NCBI GenBank assembly: GCA_910588745.1 | Contig: CAJURK010000024.1 | Span: forward strand, 1-42,886 | From: an uncultured Dorea sp. | Lineage (GTDB): Bacteria; Bacillota; Clostridia; Lachnospirales; Lachnospiraceae | DNA: 42,886 bases | Reading direction: 5' to 3' | Shown here: one piece after another, positions 1-8,105 of the stretch | Layout of the letters: the number at the start of each line of letters is the position of its first letter | Position numbering within the stretch: position 1 is the first letter of the stretch | Notes under the pieces: model-generated | Seen by the model: only the letters and a program-made list of their open reading frames with translations | What the model was told of the DNA's origin: nothing | Database searches by the model: none | Made by a program: the position numbers and the translations under genes

Positions 1-195
1 CGTACAGTGACTTGTCGCCAGTTTCCTAACTTGACATTCGCTCCACGGAAAACCCGCCGATTCAACCGGCGGCAACCTCGCGCTTCACAGCTATCATGTC
101 ACAGCTTTTTCAGTATATAAGAAAATTCCTTGCTTTTCAAGGTATTTTTTATTTTTTTTGTATTTTTTTGCGTACAACGGCTGTTGCAGGTCTTC
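1..195. other. Left-edge non-coding stretch with GC-rich hairpin
   Basis: No gene is supported here. A GC-rich 6-bp inverted repeat (CCGCCG / CGGCGG, 54-72, 7-nt loop) sits in sequence clearly richer in GC than the T-rich stretch that follows. A hairpin close to an abrupt composition change resembles the subterminal hairpins of IS200/IS605-type elements, but no transposase is in view, so this is only a guess. Short open frames on both strands run off the window edge and could not be recognised. Confidence 0.3.
128..158 (+). terminator. Plus-strand terminator-like hairpin with long T tract
   Basis: A short stem CCTTG/CAAGG (128-142) is followed by runs of T on the plus strand. It would end a plus-strand transcript entering from left of the window, and lies just before the convergent SDR gene. 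Confidence 0.45.
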
Positions 196-1005
196 TTACC
201 ATGTACGGGAATCCAATGCCCGAAATTGAGCTACCGTGGGAATGTGGGCGTTTAGGCCTCCGTCTACGGATATTACCTGACCGGTAACATACGCGCTTTC
301 ATCCGACCCTAAATACACGCAGGCATTGGCTATATCCTCCGGGCATCCATACCGATTAACCATAATATTATCCAGAAAAATATCTTTTACCTCCCGGCGG
401 ATATAACGCTCATTCTGGCGGGTAATCACCAGCCCCGGACGCACGCAGTTGCAGCGGATATTTCTTTTACCGTACTGCAGCGCCACAGACTGGGTGAGCA
501 TGTCCACCCCCGCTTTCGCACATGCATAAGCCGTGGAGCCAAGATCGCCGCCGGCGGCGGCCATGGAACCGATATTAATAATAGAACCTCCCTCCGCGTT
601 TTTCAGCATATGAGGCAGCGCGCACTTAATCACGTAGAAGGTTCCCCGCAAATCACTGCGGAAGATGTCGTCCCACATTTCCAGCGTCAATTCATCTACC
701 CGGCCGTCGGGAAGCAGTACGTTAGCCGCATTATTTACCAGAATGTCAATTCTGCCGTATCGCTCCGCCGTATCGGCGACCAGACTTTCTATACAGACCG
801 GATCATCAAGATCTATCGCATGAAAAAACGCTTCTCCGCCTTTTTCACAAATTTCATTTATAATAGCCTGTCTCTTTCGCTTTTTAACACGGTAACCGGA
901 AACCACAACCTTAGCGCCTTCGGCCGCGTAAGCGTGGGCAATCCCAAGACCGATACCGCTGGATGAACCGGTGACGATGGCAACTTTGTCTTTTAATCTC
1001 TCCAT
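196..1005 (-). CDS. Short-chain dehydrogenase/reductase (SDR), classical type
   Basis: A 269-residue NAD(P)-dependent oxidoreductase of the classical SDR family. The cofactor motif TGSSSGIG is at residues 12-19, the structural NNAA at 91-94, and the catalytic set Ser147, Tyr160, Lys164 (YACAK) is complete. The C-terminal VTGQVISVDGG motif is also typical. Length is normal, with about 15 extra residues at the C-terminus. The start has a short SD-like GAGGAG about 8 nt upstream. The substrate cannot be told from sequence; the family includes sugar, steroid and polyol dehydrogenases and FabG-like reductases. The gene is divergent from the LysR-type regulator at 1290, which makes that protein the likely regulator, by analogy with many LysR pairs. 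Confidence 0.88.
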   Translation of the reverse strand: MERLKDKVAIVTGSSSGIGLGIAHAYAAEGAKVVVSGYRVKKRKRQAIINEICEKGGEAFFHAIDLDDPVCIESLVADTAERYGRIDILVNNAANVLLPDGRVDELTLEMWDDIFRSDLRGTFYVIKCALPHMLKNAEGGSIINIGSMAAAGGDLGSTAYACAKAGVDMLTQSVALQYGKRNIRCNCVRPGLVITRQNERYIRREVKDIFLDNIMVNRYGCPEDIANACVYLGSDESAYVTGQVISVDGGLNAHIPTVAQFRALDSRTW

Positions 1006-1205
1006 AATACAAAATCTCCTCTAGTCTGTTTTTCCTATTGTACTGTTATGAATTCCCTAATGTCAAGCGCCGCCTCGCGAGAGAAATATCTAAACCGCGG
1101 CAGTTGCTGTTTGCCGCAGGATTTTGCATTCACTGCATAGTCTTTCAGAACAAATAGATTAGCCAAGCGGAAAATCAGTTTTTTGTTTTTTTTTGGGATA
1201 CCATC

Positions 1206-1234
1206 TTGTAATTTCTATTCTTTTTCGCTACTAT
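1206..1234 (+). promoter_or_regulatory. Candidate sigma-A promoter of the LysR gene
   Basis: TTGTAA (1206-1211), a 17-bp spacer, then TACTAT (1229-1234), about 56 bp upstream of the LysR start. It lies in the 284-bp divergent intergenic region shared with the SDR gene, where LysR binding would be expected. I could not single out one T-N11-A operator. Confidence 0.5.
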
Positions 1235-1289
1235 AATTTCAATATTATTAAGATTTTATTAATTTCATGCATAAAAGGAGAACATATAT

Positions 1290-2162
1290 ATGGATATAAA
1301 AAAATGGAGAGTTATGCTTGCCGCAGATGATTACGGCAGTTTTACCCGAGTCGGCGAAGAGCTTGGCTACACCCAGTCAGGGATTACACAGATGATGAAG
1401 GCGCTGGAAAAAGAAGTTGGCTTCTCTCTATTTATAAAGGATAATCACGGAGTAACTCTGACCAGCGAAGCGAAATCCCTGATCCCTTCAATCAGGGAGC
1501 TGCTGCGTGCCAATGAAGTATTAACTCAGGAAATCGCCTTTCTAAACGGCGCTCAGAAAGGTACCATTAAAATCGGAACTTACCTCAGCTGTTCCATTCA
1601 CTGGATTCCCAAGATCATCCGTGAATTCCAGCAGGAGCATCCGGAGATTATCTTCCGGGTATACGAGGGAGCCGAAGGCGAGCTTGCCGACTGGATTCAG
1701 GACCGCCGGGTAGATATTGGCTTTATCAGTTACCAAAAAGGACACAATTACCAGTTTCTTCCGGTAATGGATGACGAACTGTTTGCAGTGATCCCCAAGA
1801 ACCACCCGCTGGCGGCATACGACGTAGTTCCCATTGAAGCTTTTCAGGGACAGCCTTTTGTAATTACGGAATATACGCCCGGCAACGACGTGCATCGGGT
1901 ACTCAAAGAATATAATGTCAGGCCGGACATCCGATATATTACAGTCAATGAATTCAGTTCCATTTCCATGGTAGAACACGAATTAGGACTGACCATACTC
2001 CCGGGCCTTCTTTTAAGAGGCCGTTTCGGCGAGTATGTAATCCGTTCCATCACGCCGCGCGTGTACCGCAGGCTGGGACTCGCCTATTCTTCTCCGGGGG
2101 AACTGGCTCCCGCGTCTAAAATCTTCCTGAAATACGCGAAAGACTTTCTGTTGGATGGTTAG
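1290..2162 (+). CDS. LysR family transcriptional regulator
   Basis: A 290-residue DNA-binding regulator. The N-terminal winged helix-turn-helix covers about residues 1-60, including the LysR-type signature around the segment GYTQSGITQMMKALEKE. The C-terminal periplasmic-binding-like effector domain starts near residue 90 and includes the typical GTIKIGTY strand. A good ribosome site (AAAGGAG) precedes the ATG by 9 nt. The effector is unknown. The divergent SDR is the most likely target; the downstream YczE-like and TSUP permease genes on the same strand are other candidates. Confidence 0.9.
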   Translation: MDIKKWRVMLAADDYGSFTRVGEELGYTQSGITQMMKALEKEVGFSLFIKDNHGVTLTSEAKSLIPSIRELLRANEVLTQEIAFLNGAQKGTIKIGTYLSCSIHWIPKIIREFQQEHPEIIFRVYEGAEGELADWIQDRRVDIGFISYQKGHNYQFLPVMDDELFAVIPKNHPLAAYDVVPIEAFQGQPFVITEYTPGNDVHRVLKEYNVRPDIRYITVNEFSSISMVEHELGLTILPGLLLRGRFGEYVIRSITPRVYRRLGLAYSSPGELAPASKIFLKYAKDFLLDG

Positions 2163-2198
2163 CTTAATAGAATGGGATAAAATCTTTCTTGCTTCTTT

Positions 2199-2235
2199 CC
2201 CGCAGCAAATATATAATGAAAATGGATGCTGCGGG
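2199..2235. repeat. Perfect 9-bp inverted repeat downstream of the LysR gene
   Basis: CCCGCAGCA (2199-2207) is repeated in inverse as TGCTGCGGG (2227-2235) with a 19-nt AT-rich loop. It lies between the LysR gene and the YczE-like gene. No T run follows, so it is not a standard intrinsic terminator; an mRNA structure or protein-binding site is possible. Confidence 0.4.
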
Positions 2236-2293
2236 TATACTGCCCGTACAGAAGATATTCTGATGCAGAATTATTGTTCGGAGACGTATACCT

Positions 2294-2935
2294 ATGAAAA
2301 AAATTGGATTTCGATTATCATTAGTCTTTTTGTTAACGCTATGCGCAACCTTTTTTACCGCTCTTATGCTGAAGGCAGCAATCGGCACATATGCCTGCTG
2401 GGATGCGCTCAGTGTTAATATTTCCCAATTAACCGGATTAAAGGTTGCTAATTTCAGCATGATCATGAATGTAAGCTGCGTTTTCCTTCAATTCATGCTT
2501 CTCACAAAAGAGTTTCAGGCCTCGAAGCTGCTGCAGATTCCCTTTGCAGTGCTGTTCGGCACACTGGTGAATTTCTTCTATTATAATGTTTTGGTTTTTG
2601 ACGTACACAGTTATGCCCTGCGTTTTATTTTATGTGTTATTTCCGTTGTCGGCGTAGCTTTTTTTCTGGGATTCCTTACGTCTCTGAACCTGGTAAACAT
2701 CTCCGTTGAGACTACCTGCAATATTATAAGCGGAAAATACGCGGTTGATTATGCCTTTCTCCGGGTAGGCATCGACGTGATCTGTATCGTCTTGTCTGTC
2801 GCTCTGTCGTTTTTTTTCGGCCTGTCTTTTACCATACGGGAGGGCACTGTGATCGCTATGCTCCTGTTAGGCCCCTTAGAAAAGCAGTTTATGAAATTAT
2901 TCCGTCCGATTTCCGCAAAATTGGAATGCGTTTGA
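2294..2935 (+). CDS. YczE/YitT-like integral membrane protein
   Basis: A 213-residue protein with about five hydrophobic segments (near residues 8-30, 50-70, 80-100, 107-130, 160-200). The pattern resembles the YczE/YyaS family of small membrane proteins, whose biochemical role is not established; the match is by general resemblance only. A GGAG site lies about 10 nt before the ATG. It follows the LysR gene by 131 bp on the same strand and is followed by a TSUP permease after about 100 bp, so the three could be co-transcribed. Confidence 0.6.
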   Translation: MKKIGFRLSLVFLLTLCATFFTALMLKAAIGTYACWDALSVNISQLTGLKVANFSMIMNVSCVFLQFMLLTKEFQASKLLQIPFAVLFGTLVNFFYYNVLVFDVHSYALRFILCVISVVGVAFFLGFLTSLNLVNISVETTCNIISGKYAVDYAFLRVGIDVICIVLSVALSFFFGLSFTIREGTVIAMLLLGPLEKQFMKLFRPISAKLECV

Positions 2936-3033
2936 TAGTATGCCGACGGTTTGCTAAATAATGATTCTCCTAGACTATCCGTCTTTCTTTCCGCATAGAT
3001 ATGAACAGAAACATATTATGTCTGGAGACCGCC

Positions 3034-3921
3034 ATGAACCCAATATCTGTACTGTTAATCTGCCTGTGGACTTATGCCGCTATTTTTTCTGTAATTTTAC
3101 TCAAAGATATTTTTACACATCGGAAAACACTTGTAAAAGGTAAGAAAACACAACATATACTAATCAGCTTTTTTTCTAACTTTTTCGACGCGCTGGGCAT
3201 TGGCAGCTTCGCCATTGCCACCACCGCGTGGAAACTTACCAAATCTAATTCCGACGACTTAATCCCGGGTACGTTGAATGTGGCTTTTACAATTCCCACC
3301 GTTACGGAAGCCGCCATCTATATCCAAAAAATCGATATAGATATACCCACCCTGGTTCTCCTGATTGCCGCCGCTGTTATTGGCGCGGCGATCGGCGCCA
3401 GAATCATTTCTCGCTTTAGTATTACCAAGATCCGCATTCTAATGGGCGCCGCGTTATTACTTGTAGCCGTCGTCACGCTCTGTAAAATAAACGCTGTCGG
3501 TCCCTTCGGACTCATCGGAACCGCCAGAAGACTGGACGGCAGACAGTTAGCCTTCGGCGTTATCGGCAATCTGTTTCTCGGAGCCTTAATGCCTGCCGGA
3601 GTCGGCCTGTATGCGCCATGTATGGCACTCATTCTTTTCCTTGGCCTGAGCGCCGACGCCGCTTTCCCAATTATGATGGGTTCCTGCGCCTTTCTGATGC
3701 CTTCTGCAGGCATCACTTTTATAAAGGAAGGAACCTATCACCGAGCCGCCGCAGTTCCAATGGCTCTCGCCGGAACCTGCGGGGTATTGGCTGCCGGCAT
3801 TGTTGTATTTTCTCTCCCTGTCACATTACTAACCTATCTTGCATGTATGATCATGTCAGCCTGCGCATGCATCTTTTTCTTTGACGCATGGCGGACACGC
3901 AAAAATAAAAAACACGTTTAA
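3034..3921 (+). CDS. TauE/SafE-type (TSUP) permease, copy 1
   Basis: A 295-residue polytopic membrane protein. Features shared with the copy at 5395 are a SNFFDALGIGSFA-type motif in the first third, PGTLN with a following FPT/FPV, a GPFG...GTA motif mid-protein, then GLYAPCMA and FPIMMGSCAFLMP. These fit the TauE/SafE (TSUP) anion-exporter superfamily, known for sulfite, sulfonate and related organic anions; the substrate here is not known. I chose the ATG at 3034 because GGAG lies 6 nt before it; an in-frame ATG at 3001 has no comparable site. About eight membrane spans are predicted by eye. Confidence 0.75.
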   Translation: MNPISVLLICLWTYAAIFSVILLKDIFTHRKTLVKGKKTQHILISFFSNFFDALGIGSFAIATTAWKLTKSNSDDLIPGTLNVAFTIPTVTEAAIYIQKIDIDIPTLVLLIAAAVIGAAIGARIISRFSITKIRILMGAALLLVAVVTLCKINAVGPFGLIGTARRLDGRQLAFGVIGNLFLGALMPAGVGLYAPCMALILFLGLSADAAFPIMMGSCAFLMPSAGITFIKEGTYHRAAAVPMALAGTCGVLAAGIVVFSLPVTLLTYLACMIMSACACIFFFDAWRTRKNKKHV

Positions 3922-4132
3922 TTCCATTTATGTACCGTTACGGCCGGAGGGGCGCCCCTATGATAAACAAATGCAAAGAAACCCTTGGATGCCGGATTCG
4001 ATTATTAAATTTGATAAAGGTCTTCATCATTTGAGTATCCCTCTGAATATTAAAGATATATTTACCGTCCATTTTATTCACCTTTCCTTCCGCCTATATT
4101 CTCCCACTATGCTTTGCTGCATTCTGCACATA

Positions 4133-4165
4133 AGAAAACCCAAGCATAAACTGCCCGGGTTTTCT
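4133..4165. terminator. Bidirectional hairpin between two convergent permease genes
   Basis: AGAAAACCC (4133-4141) pairs with GGGTTTTCT (4157-4165). It lies between the plus-strand permease ending at 3921 and the minus-strand pseudogene ending at 4181, so it could end both transcripts. The rest of 3922-4180 holds no gene that I can support. Confidence 0.55.
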
Positions 4166-4180
4166 GTTAATTTGCCAGAT

Positions 4181-5059
4181 TTATGCAGAAATTATGAAGC
4201 TTTCTTTTTTGCGGAAGGCATCTCTTGCATACATCAAACCGGTAAATACCATTACACAGTACATCAAATAGGTTAACATTTCCATATCAAACATATACTT
4301 TGTAAGCAGATAAGCCACGCCAGCTCCCAAAGACCCAAACACAGCGCTGTGGACTGTCGCATTGATATTGTACGCCCCAGTCTGATACCACTTGGGTACA
4401 GATACATTCATCAGAAGACAGCATGAACCCATCATAATAGGAAATGCAGTCCCGACGCTCATTCCCAACGTCTTTTGCAGCATAATCCGGCTCATTTTCA
4501 ACACTTTCTGCAACAAGCTCCAACTCATTTTCAACGTCTTCTACGGCCAGATCCGATTTCTTCTCTTCAAACGGCCCTATTTCGGATACTTTACAGAATA
4601 ATACAACCGCGGTAGCAATCAGGCAGACCGCCATCGCAATCCGTATTTTCTGTATATACAGCTTGGAAACAATGCCCACGCCTATCCACACGCCGGCCGC
4701 CGCGGCAACCACCATCAGGAACAGCGTAAGACCGTCAATTTCTACAAATTCCAAAAAACAGATGGCCTCAACCGTTACAGGAAACGCGTCTCCAAAATTC
4801 AGCGTTCCCGGATAATGATTCTCTTTAATGGGCGCTTTCATAAATCTCCACGAAGCAATCGTCGGCGCAAAAGAACCGATCCCCAGGTATCAAAGAAATT
4901 TGTATAAAATGCAATTACTGCAAATTTCACGCCGCCCTTTACAAGGTTTAGCTCTTCTTTCCGTTTCTTAACCGCCAGAATCAAATACACCGCGCTTACC
5001 GCAAGGCCAAGCAGATACATGACAAGCAAGACTTTATTCAATGCAATGCCACCAATCAT
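4181..5059 (-). pseudogene. Broken TSUP permease, copy 2
   Basis: Three pieces in different frames match the neighbouring permeases in order. The 5' piece (5059 to about 4880) ends in FFDTWGS. The reading GIGSFAP...PGTLNFGDAFP resumes one base off, consistent with loss of one base in the G run at 4881-4884. The second piece runs to SEIGPF near 4570. There the expected stretch containing the GTA and GLYAPCMA motifs is absent and replaced by an 11-residue unit repeated three times (4458-4556). The remainder (GTAFPIMMGSCCLLMN to the C-terminus at 4181) is again in another frame. Two frame breaks plus loss of the conserved core make a functional product unlikely. Confidence 0.85.
4458..4556. repeat. 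Three tandem degenerate 33-bp repeats inside the broken permease
   Basis: Units at 4458-4490, 4491-4523 and 4524-4556. On the minus strand each encodes 11 residues of the pattern xDLAxEDVENE (SDLAVEDVENE, LELVAESVENE, PDYAAKDVGNE). They stand where the conserved GTA to GLYAPCMA core of the permease should be. Confidence 0.8.
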
Positions 5060-5394
5060 CCCTCCAGACTTTAAATTATTATATAAACTTGAACTTTACA
5101 GATAATTGCATATTATCCATCCAAAATATCAGAAATTTTTATTTCCATCACGAAATACACTTGTCACATAAGATCATGGAGGACAGGTTTTGTAAACATT
5201 GGAAAAAAATCCAGCCAAATCCCAGCAATAAATTGTGTATTTATACTATATTTAATTGACTTTTAACAAAAGAATTGGTACAATGAAAAAGCAGATAAGT
5301 ATTATTTTAACGATATGGGCAAATCGGGGTGTCCTTATTCAGTGGATAATATGCAATTATCTGTTGTTACAGTTTAATAAAGGAGGAAAAATTT
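5060..5394. other. Intergenic leader region of permease copy 3
   Basis: No gene is supported in these 335 bases. The left part is AT-rich and divergent to the broken permease. The right part holds the promoter at 5256-5284 and a 5' leader of about 100 nt ending in a strong AAAGGAGGAAAAA ribosome site before 5395. A short in-leader ATG frame (from 5283) looks like chance. Confidence 0.6.
5256..5284 (+). promoter_or_regulatory. Strong sigma-A promoter of permease copy 3
   Basis: TTGACT (5256-5261), exactly 17 bp, then TACAAT (5279-5284). One mismatch in each hexamer from consensus. Transcription would start near 5291 and give a leader of about 100 nt. Confidence 0.75.
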
Positions 5395-6285
5395 ATGTTA
5401 TTAGCACTGCAAATTTTATTTGGTGTATTGGCTGCTGGAACCGGACTTGGACTGATCTTTGACATCTTCAAGAATCGTATGGATGGTCTCAAGAACGCGA
5501 CCGGCAAACAGTGGGCATCCGGATTTACAGTAGGTATCATTGCCAACTTCCTGGACACACTTGGCTGCGGTTCTTTCGCACCGTCCACGTTTATGTACAA
5601 ACTTTTTAACCAGATTGATGACATCGATATTCCGGGTACTTTGAACGTTGGAGATACTTTCCCGGTTATTTTCGAGGCATTCATTTTTACTGCTTCTGTC
5701 GATTGTGACCCTATGTTCCTTTGGATCATGTACATCTGTGCTGCTATCGGCTCTTTCGGATTCGCAACAATCGTAACGAAATGGCCTCGTAACAAGATTA
5801 GATACGCTCTTGGCTTTATCATGATACCTCTTGCCATTATTATGGCTTGCAAGAACACCGGCATTGGTCCTTTCGGTGTTGTAGGAACAGCTACCGGTTT
5901 GACCGGATGGAAGCTGATTGTGGCTGCTGGCCTTAATATTTTGTGGGGCGCTTTGATGGATATCGGATTTGGTCTGTACGCGCCATGTATGGCTACTTGT
6001 CTTCTGCTGGGCGTTGACGCCGGCGCTTGTTTCCCGGTATTTATGGGTTCTTGTGCAGTTCTGATGCCTGCATGCTCGATTGAGTTTATCAGAAGTCACA
6101 GATATGACGTACCGCATACCGTTGGTAATGCTATCGGCGGATGTATCGGTGTATTTATTGCATGGAAACTTATCACTAATCTTCCTATGTTCTGGCTGAT
6201 CAACCTGATTTGTGTCGTTCTTCTGTGGACTTCATATACTCTGATCAGCGCAGCTAACAAAGATAAGAAGGTTGGAGCAGCTTAA
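5395..6285 (+). CDS. TauE/SafE-type (TSUP) permease, copy 3
   Basis: A 296-residue polytopic membrane protein, intact paralogue of 3034-3921. The shared motifs are NFLDTLGCGSFAPS, PGTLNVGDTFPV, IGPFGVVGTATGL, GLYAPCMA and FPVFMGSCAVLMPA. The TSUP superfamily exports sulfite, sulfonates and similar anions in characterised members; the substrate here is unknown. A near-consensus promoter, a very strong ribosome site (AAAGGAGGAAAAATTT) and codons such as GGT, TCT and CGT, used more than in its neighbours, suggest higher expression than copy 1 (inference). It ends at its own terminator. Confidence 0.78.
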   Translation: MLLALQILFGVLAAGTGLGLIFDIFKNRMDGLKNATGKQWASGFTVGIIANFLDTLGCGSFAPSTFMYKLFNQIDDIDIPGTLNVGDTFPVIFEAFIFTASVDCDPMFLWIMYICAAIGSFGFATIVTKWPRNKIRYALGFIMIPLAIIMACKNTGIGPFGVVGTATGLTGWKLIVAAGLNILWGALMDIGFGLYAPCMATCLLLGVDAGACFPVFMGSCAVLMPACSIEFIRSHRYDVPHTVGNAIGGCIGVFIAWKLITNLPMFWLINLICVVLLWTSYTLISAANKDKKVGAA

Positions 6286-6309
6286 CTCATTATATTCTTT
6301 TTTAATCAC

Positions 6310-6350
6310 ATAAATGGCGGCCCTGGCCGGGCAGCCATTTATGTATTTTT
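6310..6350 (+). terminator. Terminator of permease copy 3
   Basis: A perfect 9-bp stem ATAAATGGC (6310-6318) / GCCATTTAT (6334-6342) with a GC-rich loop, followed by GTATTTTT. Confidence 0.8.
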
Positions 6351-6396
6351 ACTCTTATTTATAATAACTGCTATCATAGAAACCGGAGAGGTAAAG

Positions 6397-6936
6397 ATGT
6401 TCATAAATGAATATATAATGGATCGTAAACGTTATGATAAGTGGGCAACTCCTAAGTTTTGGAAGTTACCTATTTTTTATGTATATTGCATCATTTTCGC
6501 AGCAGGCGTATTCGGATGGATCTATTTCAAAAAGGTAGAGGCTCCTGCGCGATGGCAGACAATTGGAGCTTTCCTTACATTTGTTGCAGTATACAGAGGA
6601 GTATTTTTTAACTGGATGCACGCGGACAAGACCTTCCGTCTTACGCGGGCAAACTACTTTGACGGCAAAAACTGGACATGCAAGGTCATTGTTGGCGAAA
6701 GAAATATATCTCTTTATATCAACGGCAAATCGAATAATAAAGTAGAATGGAAGGATATCAAAAAATTCGAAGAAGCTAAAACCTATTTCAAATTGACGGC
6801 CGCTGAAAGTAATGAAGGAGTTATGCTTGACAAAGCCTGTTTCACCGAAGGCGATGCAGATAGTTTTAAGCAGTGGATGTTAGAACATCATCCTAAGATT
6901 GAATATGGGCCTATAGCTCCAATGTTTGATAAATAG
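6397..6936 (+). CDS. YcxB-like membrane protein, unknown role
   Basis: A 179-residue protein. Two closely spaced membrane segments (about residues 24-44 and 52-70) are followed by a soluble part of about 100 residues with alternating beta-strand pattern (Y..SLYINGKSNNKVEWKDIKKFEE). This layout resembles the YcxB-like family, which has no settled function. An GGAGAGG-type ribosome site precedes the ATG. It has its own terminator downstream and is separated from the TSUP gene by another, so it is probably transcribed alone. The family match is by layout, not by a diagnostic motif. Confidence 0.55.
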   Translation: MFINEYIMDRKRYDKWATPKFWKLPIFYVYCIIFAAGVFGWIYFKKVEAPARWQTIGAFLTFVAVYRGVFFNWMHADKTFRLTRANYFDGKNWTCKVIVGERNISLYINGKSNNKVEWKDIKKFEEAKTYFKLTAAESNEGVMLDKACFTEGDADSFKQWMLEHHPKIEYGPIAPMFDK

Positions 6937-6943
6937 AAAAAAA

Positions 6944-6976
6944 GGGCATATCAAGATCTGATATGCTCTCTTTTTT
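6944..6976. terminator. Bidirectional terminator
   Basis: A 10-bp stem GGGCATATCA/TGATATGCTC with a 5-nt loop, flanked by an A run on the left and a T run on the right. It can end the plus-strand gene at 6936 and the minus-strand small frame at 6979. Confidence 0.75.
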
Positions 6977-6978
6977 CT

Positions 6979-7095
6979 TTATTCCTCATTCAGGTATTCG
7001 CGATAATCTTCTTCGCAGGAAAACAACATGTACTTTCCATTTACATATCCCATATACCCATCATGTACTACATATCCTTTCATAATATCCGCCAT
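6979..7095 (-). CDS. Possible small protein of 34-38 residues
   Basis: A short frame ending in GYMGYVNGKYMLFSCEEDYREYLNEE-like sequence (shown here by its key residues only: repeated Gly-Tyr, one Cys, acidic C-terminus). The open frame extends up to 7200, but that part overlaps the spoVAC terminator hairpin, so an internal start is more likely: ATG at 7095 or 7083. Neither has an ideal ribosome site, though AAAGG occurs just before 7095. Composition looks protein-like, and the frame ends neatly at a terminator. No function is recognised. Confidence 0.35.
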   Translation of the reverse strand: MADIMKGYVVHDGYMGYVNGKYMLFSCEEDYREYLNEE

Positions 7096-7159
7096 CCTTT
7101 CTACATCTTGTTTATCTCGACACTTATGAAAAGTGTTCCTTTTGATGTATTTAGGATAG

Positions 7160-7188
7160 CAGAAAGGCTGTCCCATTATCAGGACAGC
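7160..7188 (-). terminator. Terminator-like hairpin after spoVAC
   Basis: GCTGTCC/GGACAGC (7167-7173 and 7182-7188) with an 8-nt loop, then CTTTCT on the minus strand. It marks the end of the spoIIA-spoVA transcript. Confidence 0.6.
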
Positions 7189-7207
7189 TTTATATAACAA
7201 CTAATAT

Positions 7208-7672
7208 CTACATTACTCCCGCTCTCTCCAATATCCAATAGATCGCTCCCAATAGCCAGCTCGTAAAAATTCCATACAGGATTACCGGACCGGCGATGGT
7301 AAATATCTTACAGCCAATTCCCATAACCTGCCCTTCCTTTTTGTACTCGATTGCCGGAGCCGCTACAGAGTTGGCAAATCCTGTAATCGGCACCAACGCG
7401 CCGGCTCCGCCCCATTTGGCAATAAGCGGATATATGTTAAGCCCCGTCAGAATCGCTGACAATAATACCAGACCCATTGCGCACCATCCGCTTGCCGCGT
7501 CTTGATCCACACCCAGCTTTTCACAGTAACTAAGAATCCCCTGCCCAACCACGCAGATAATTCCTCCCGTTACAAACGCCTTTATCATATTTAACGGCAG
7601 GTTATGCACCGGCGTTTTCTGTTTTACATATTCCTCATATATTTTCTGTTCCTGTTCTTTTGAATCAGCCAT
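7208..7672 (-). CDS. spoVAC: Stage V sporulation protein AC
   Basis: A 154-residue integral membrane protein. In Bacillus, SpoVAC is part of the SpoVA channel in the spore inner membrane, which moves dipicolinic acid and Ca2+ into the forespore and out at germination; SpoVAC itself can act as a mechanosensitive channel. A charged N-terminus (residues 1-25) is followed by several membrane segments with the conserved stretch KWGGAGALVPITGFANSVAAPA. The ATG at 7672 is chosen because AAGGAGG lies 5-6 nt upstream, at a 10-nt gap after spoVAB; an upstream in-frame start overlaps spoVAB and has no site. It is the last gene of the operon: spoVAD and spoVAE are not next to it. Confidence 0.92.
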   Translation of the reverse strand: MADSKEQEQKIYEEYVKQKTPVHNLPLNMIKAFVTGGIICVVGQGILSYCEKLGVDQDAASGWCAMGLVLLSAILTGLNIYPLIAKWGGAGALVPITGFANSVAAPAIEYKKEGQVMGIGCKIFTIAGPVILYGIFTSWLLGAIYWILERAGVM

Positions 7673-7682
7673 TTCGTCCTCC

Positions 7683-8105
7683 TTATCTTCCCCATCTCTG
7701 ATAAAAAAATATAAGGGAGCCAACTCCTTTTCCAATTGCCGTTCCCAAAATTGCCCACGGGATACACCGCAAAAGCTTGATCCTCCTTACAAAGATTGGA
7801 AATACCTCCAGCATTTCCGCCAACGCCATTGCCCAGCATCCTGTAAAAATACCGGCCAGAAGTCCGAACACCGGAAGGAACCATCCCGCCCCCGGAACAG
7901 ACACCTGAAAGAGGAAAAAAATATTTCCAAGAATGCCTCCCACTGAAACGGCGTCCTCATAGAGCAAAACATGCTCTCCGGTATGCGTCCGATCCGCAAA
8001 ATCCGATATCACGCCAAGACCTGTGATAAAAGAGAATAGGCCTCCCGCTACAATCATTCCGGAACTAATTCCGATGACTGCTAACAACATTTGTCGTACC
8101 CACAT
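7683..8105 (-). CDS. spoVAB: Stage V sporulation protein AB
   Basis: A 140-residue membrane protein. It carries the family stretches GISSGMIVAGGLF near the start, LYEDAVSVGGILGN in the middle and AEMLEVFPIFVRRI near the end. SpoVAB belongs to the spoVA operon and is needed for dipicolinate uptake in Bacillus, though its exact part is unclear. I chose the ATG at 8105 (MWVRQM) because AGAGG and AGGGG lie just upstream; a longer frame from 8165 lies wholly within spoVAA. With this start it overlaps the end of spoVAA by 41 bp, which suggests translational coupling. Confidence 0.88.
   Translation of the reverse strand: MWVRQMLLAVIGISSGMIVAGGLFSFITGLGVISDFADRTHTGEHVLLYEDAVSVGGILGNIFFLFQVSVPGAGWFLPVFGLLAGIFTGCWAMALAEMLEVFPIFVRRIKLLRCIPWAILGTAIGKGVGSLIFFYQRWGR

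Noticed and set aside
4881..4884. The frame break in the broken permease as a mere sequencing error
   Set aside because: A short homopolymer error is possible at this one site, but the second frame change and the loss of the conserved core are independent of it.
5416..6117. A 233-residue open frame opposite permease copy 3
   Set aside because: Antisense shadow of an intact gene; low-complexity Ser/Arg/Asn composition.
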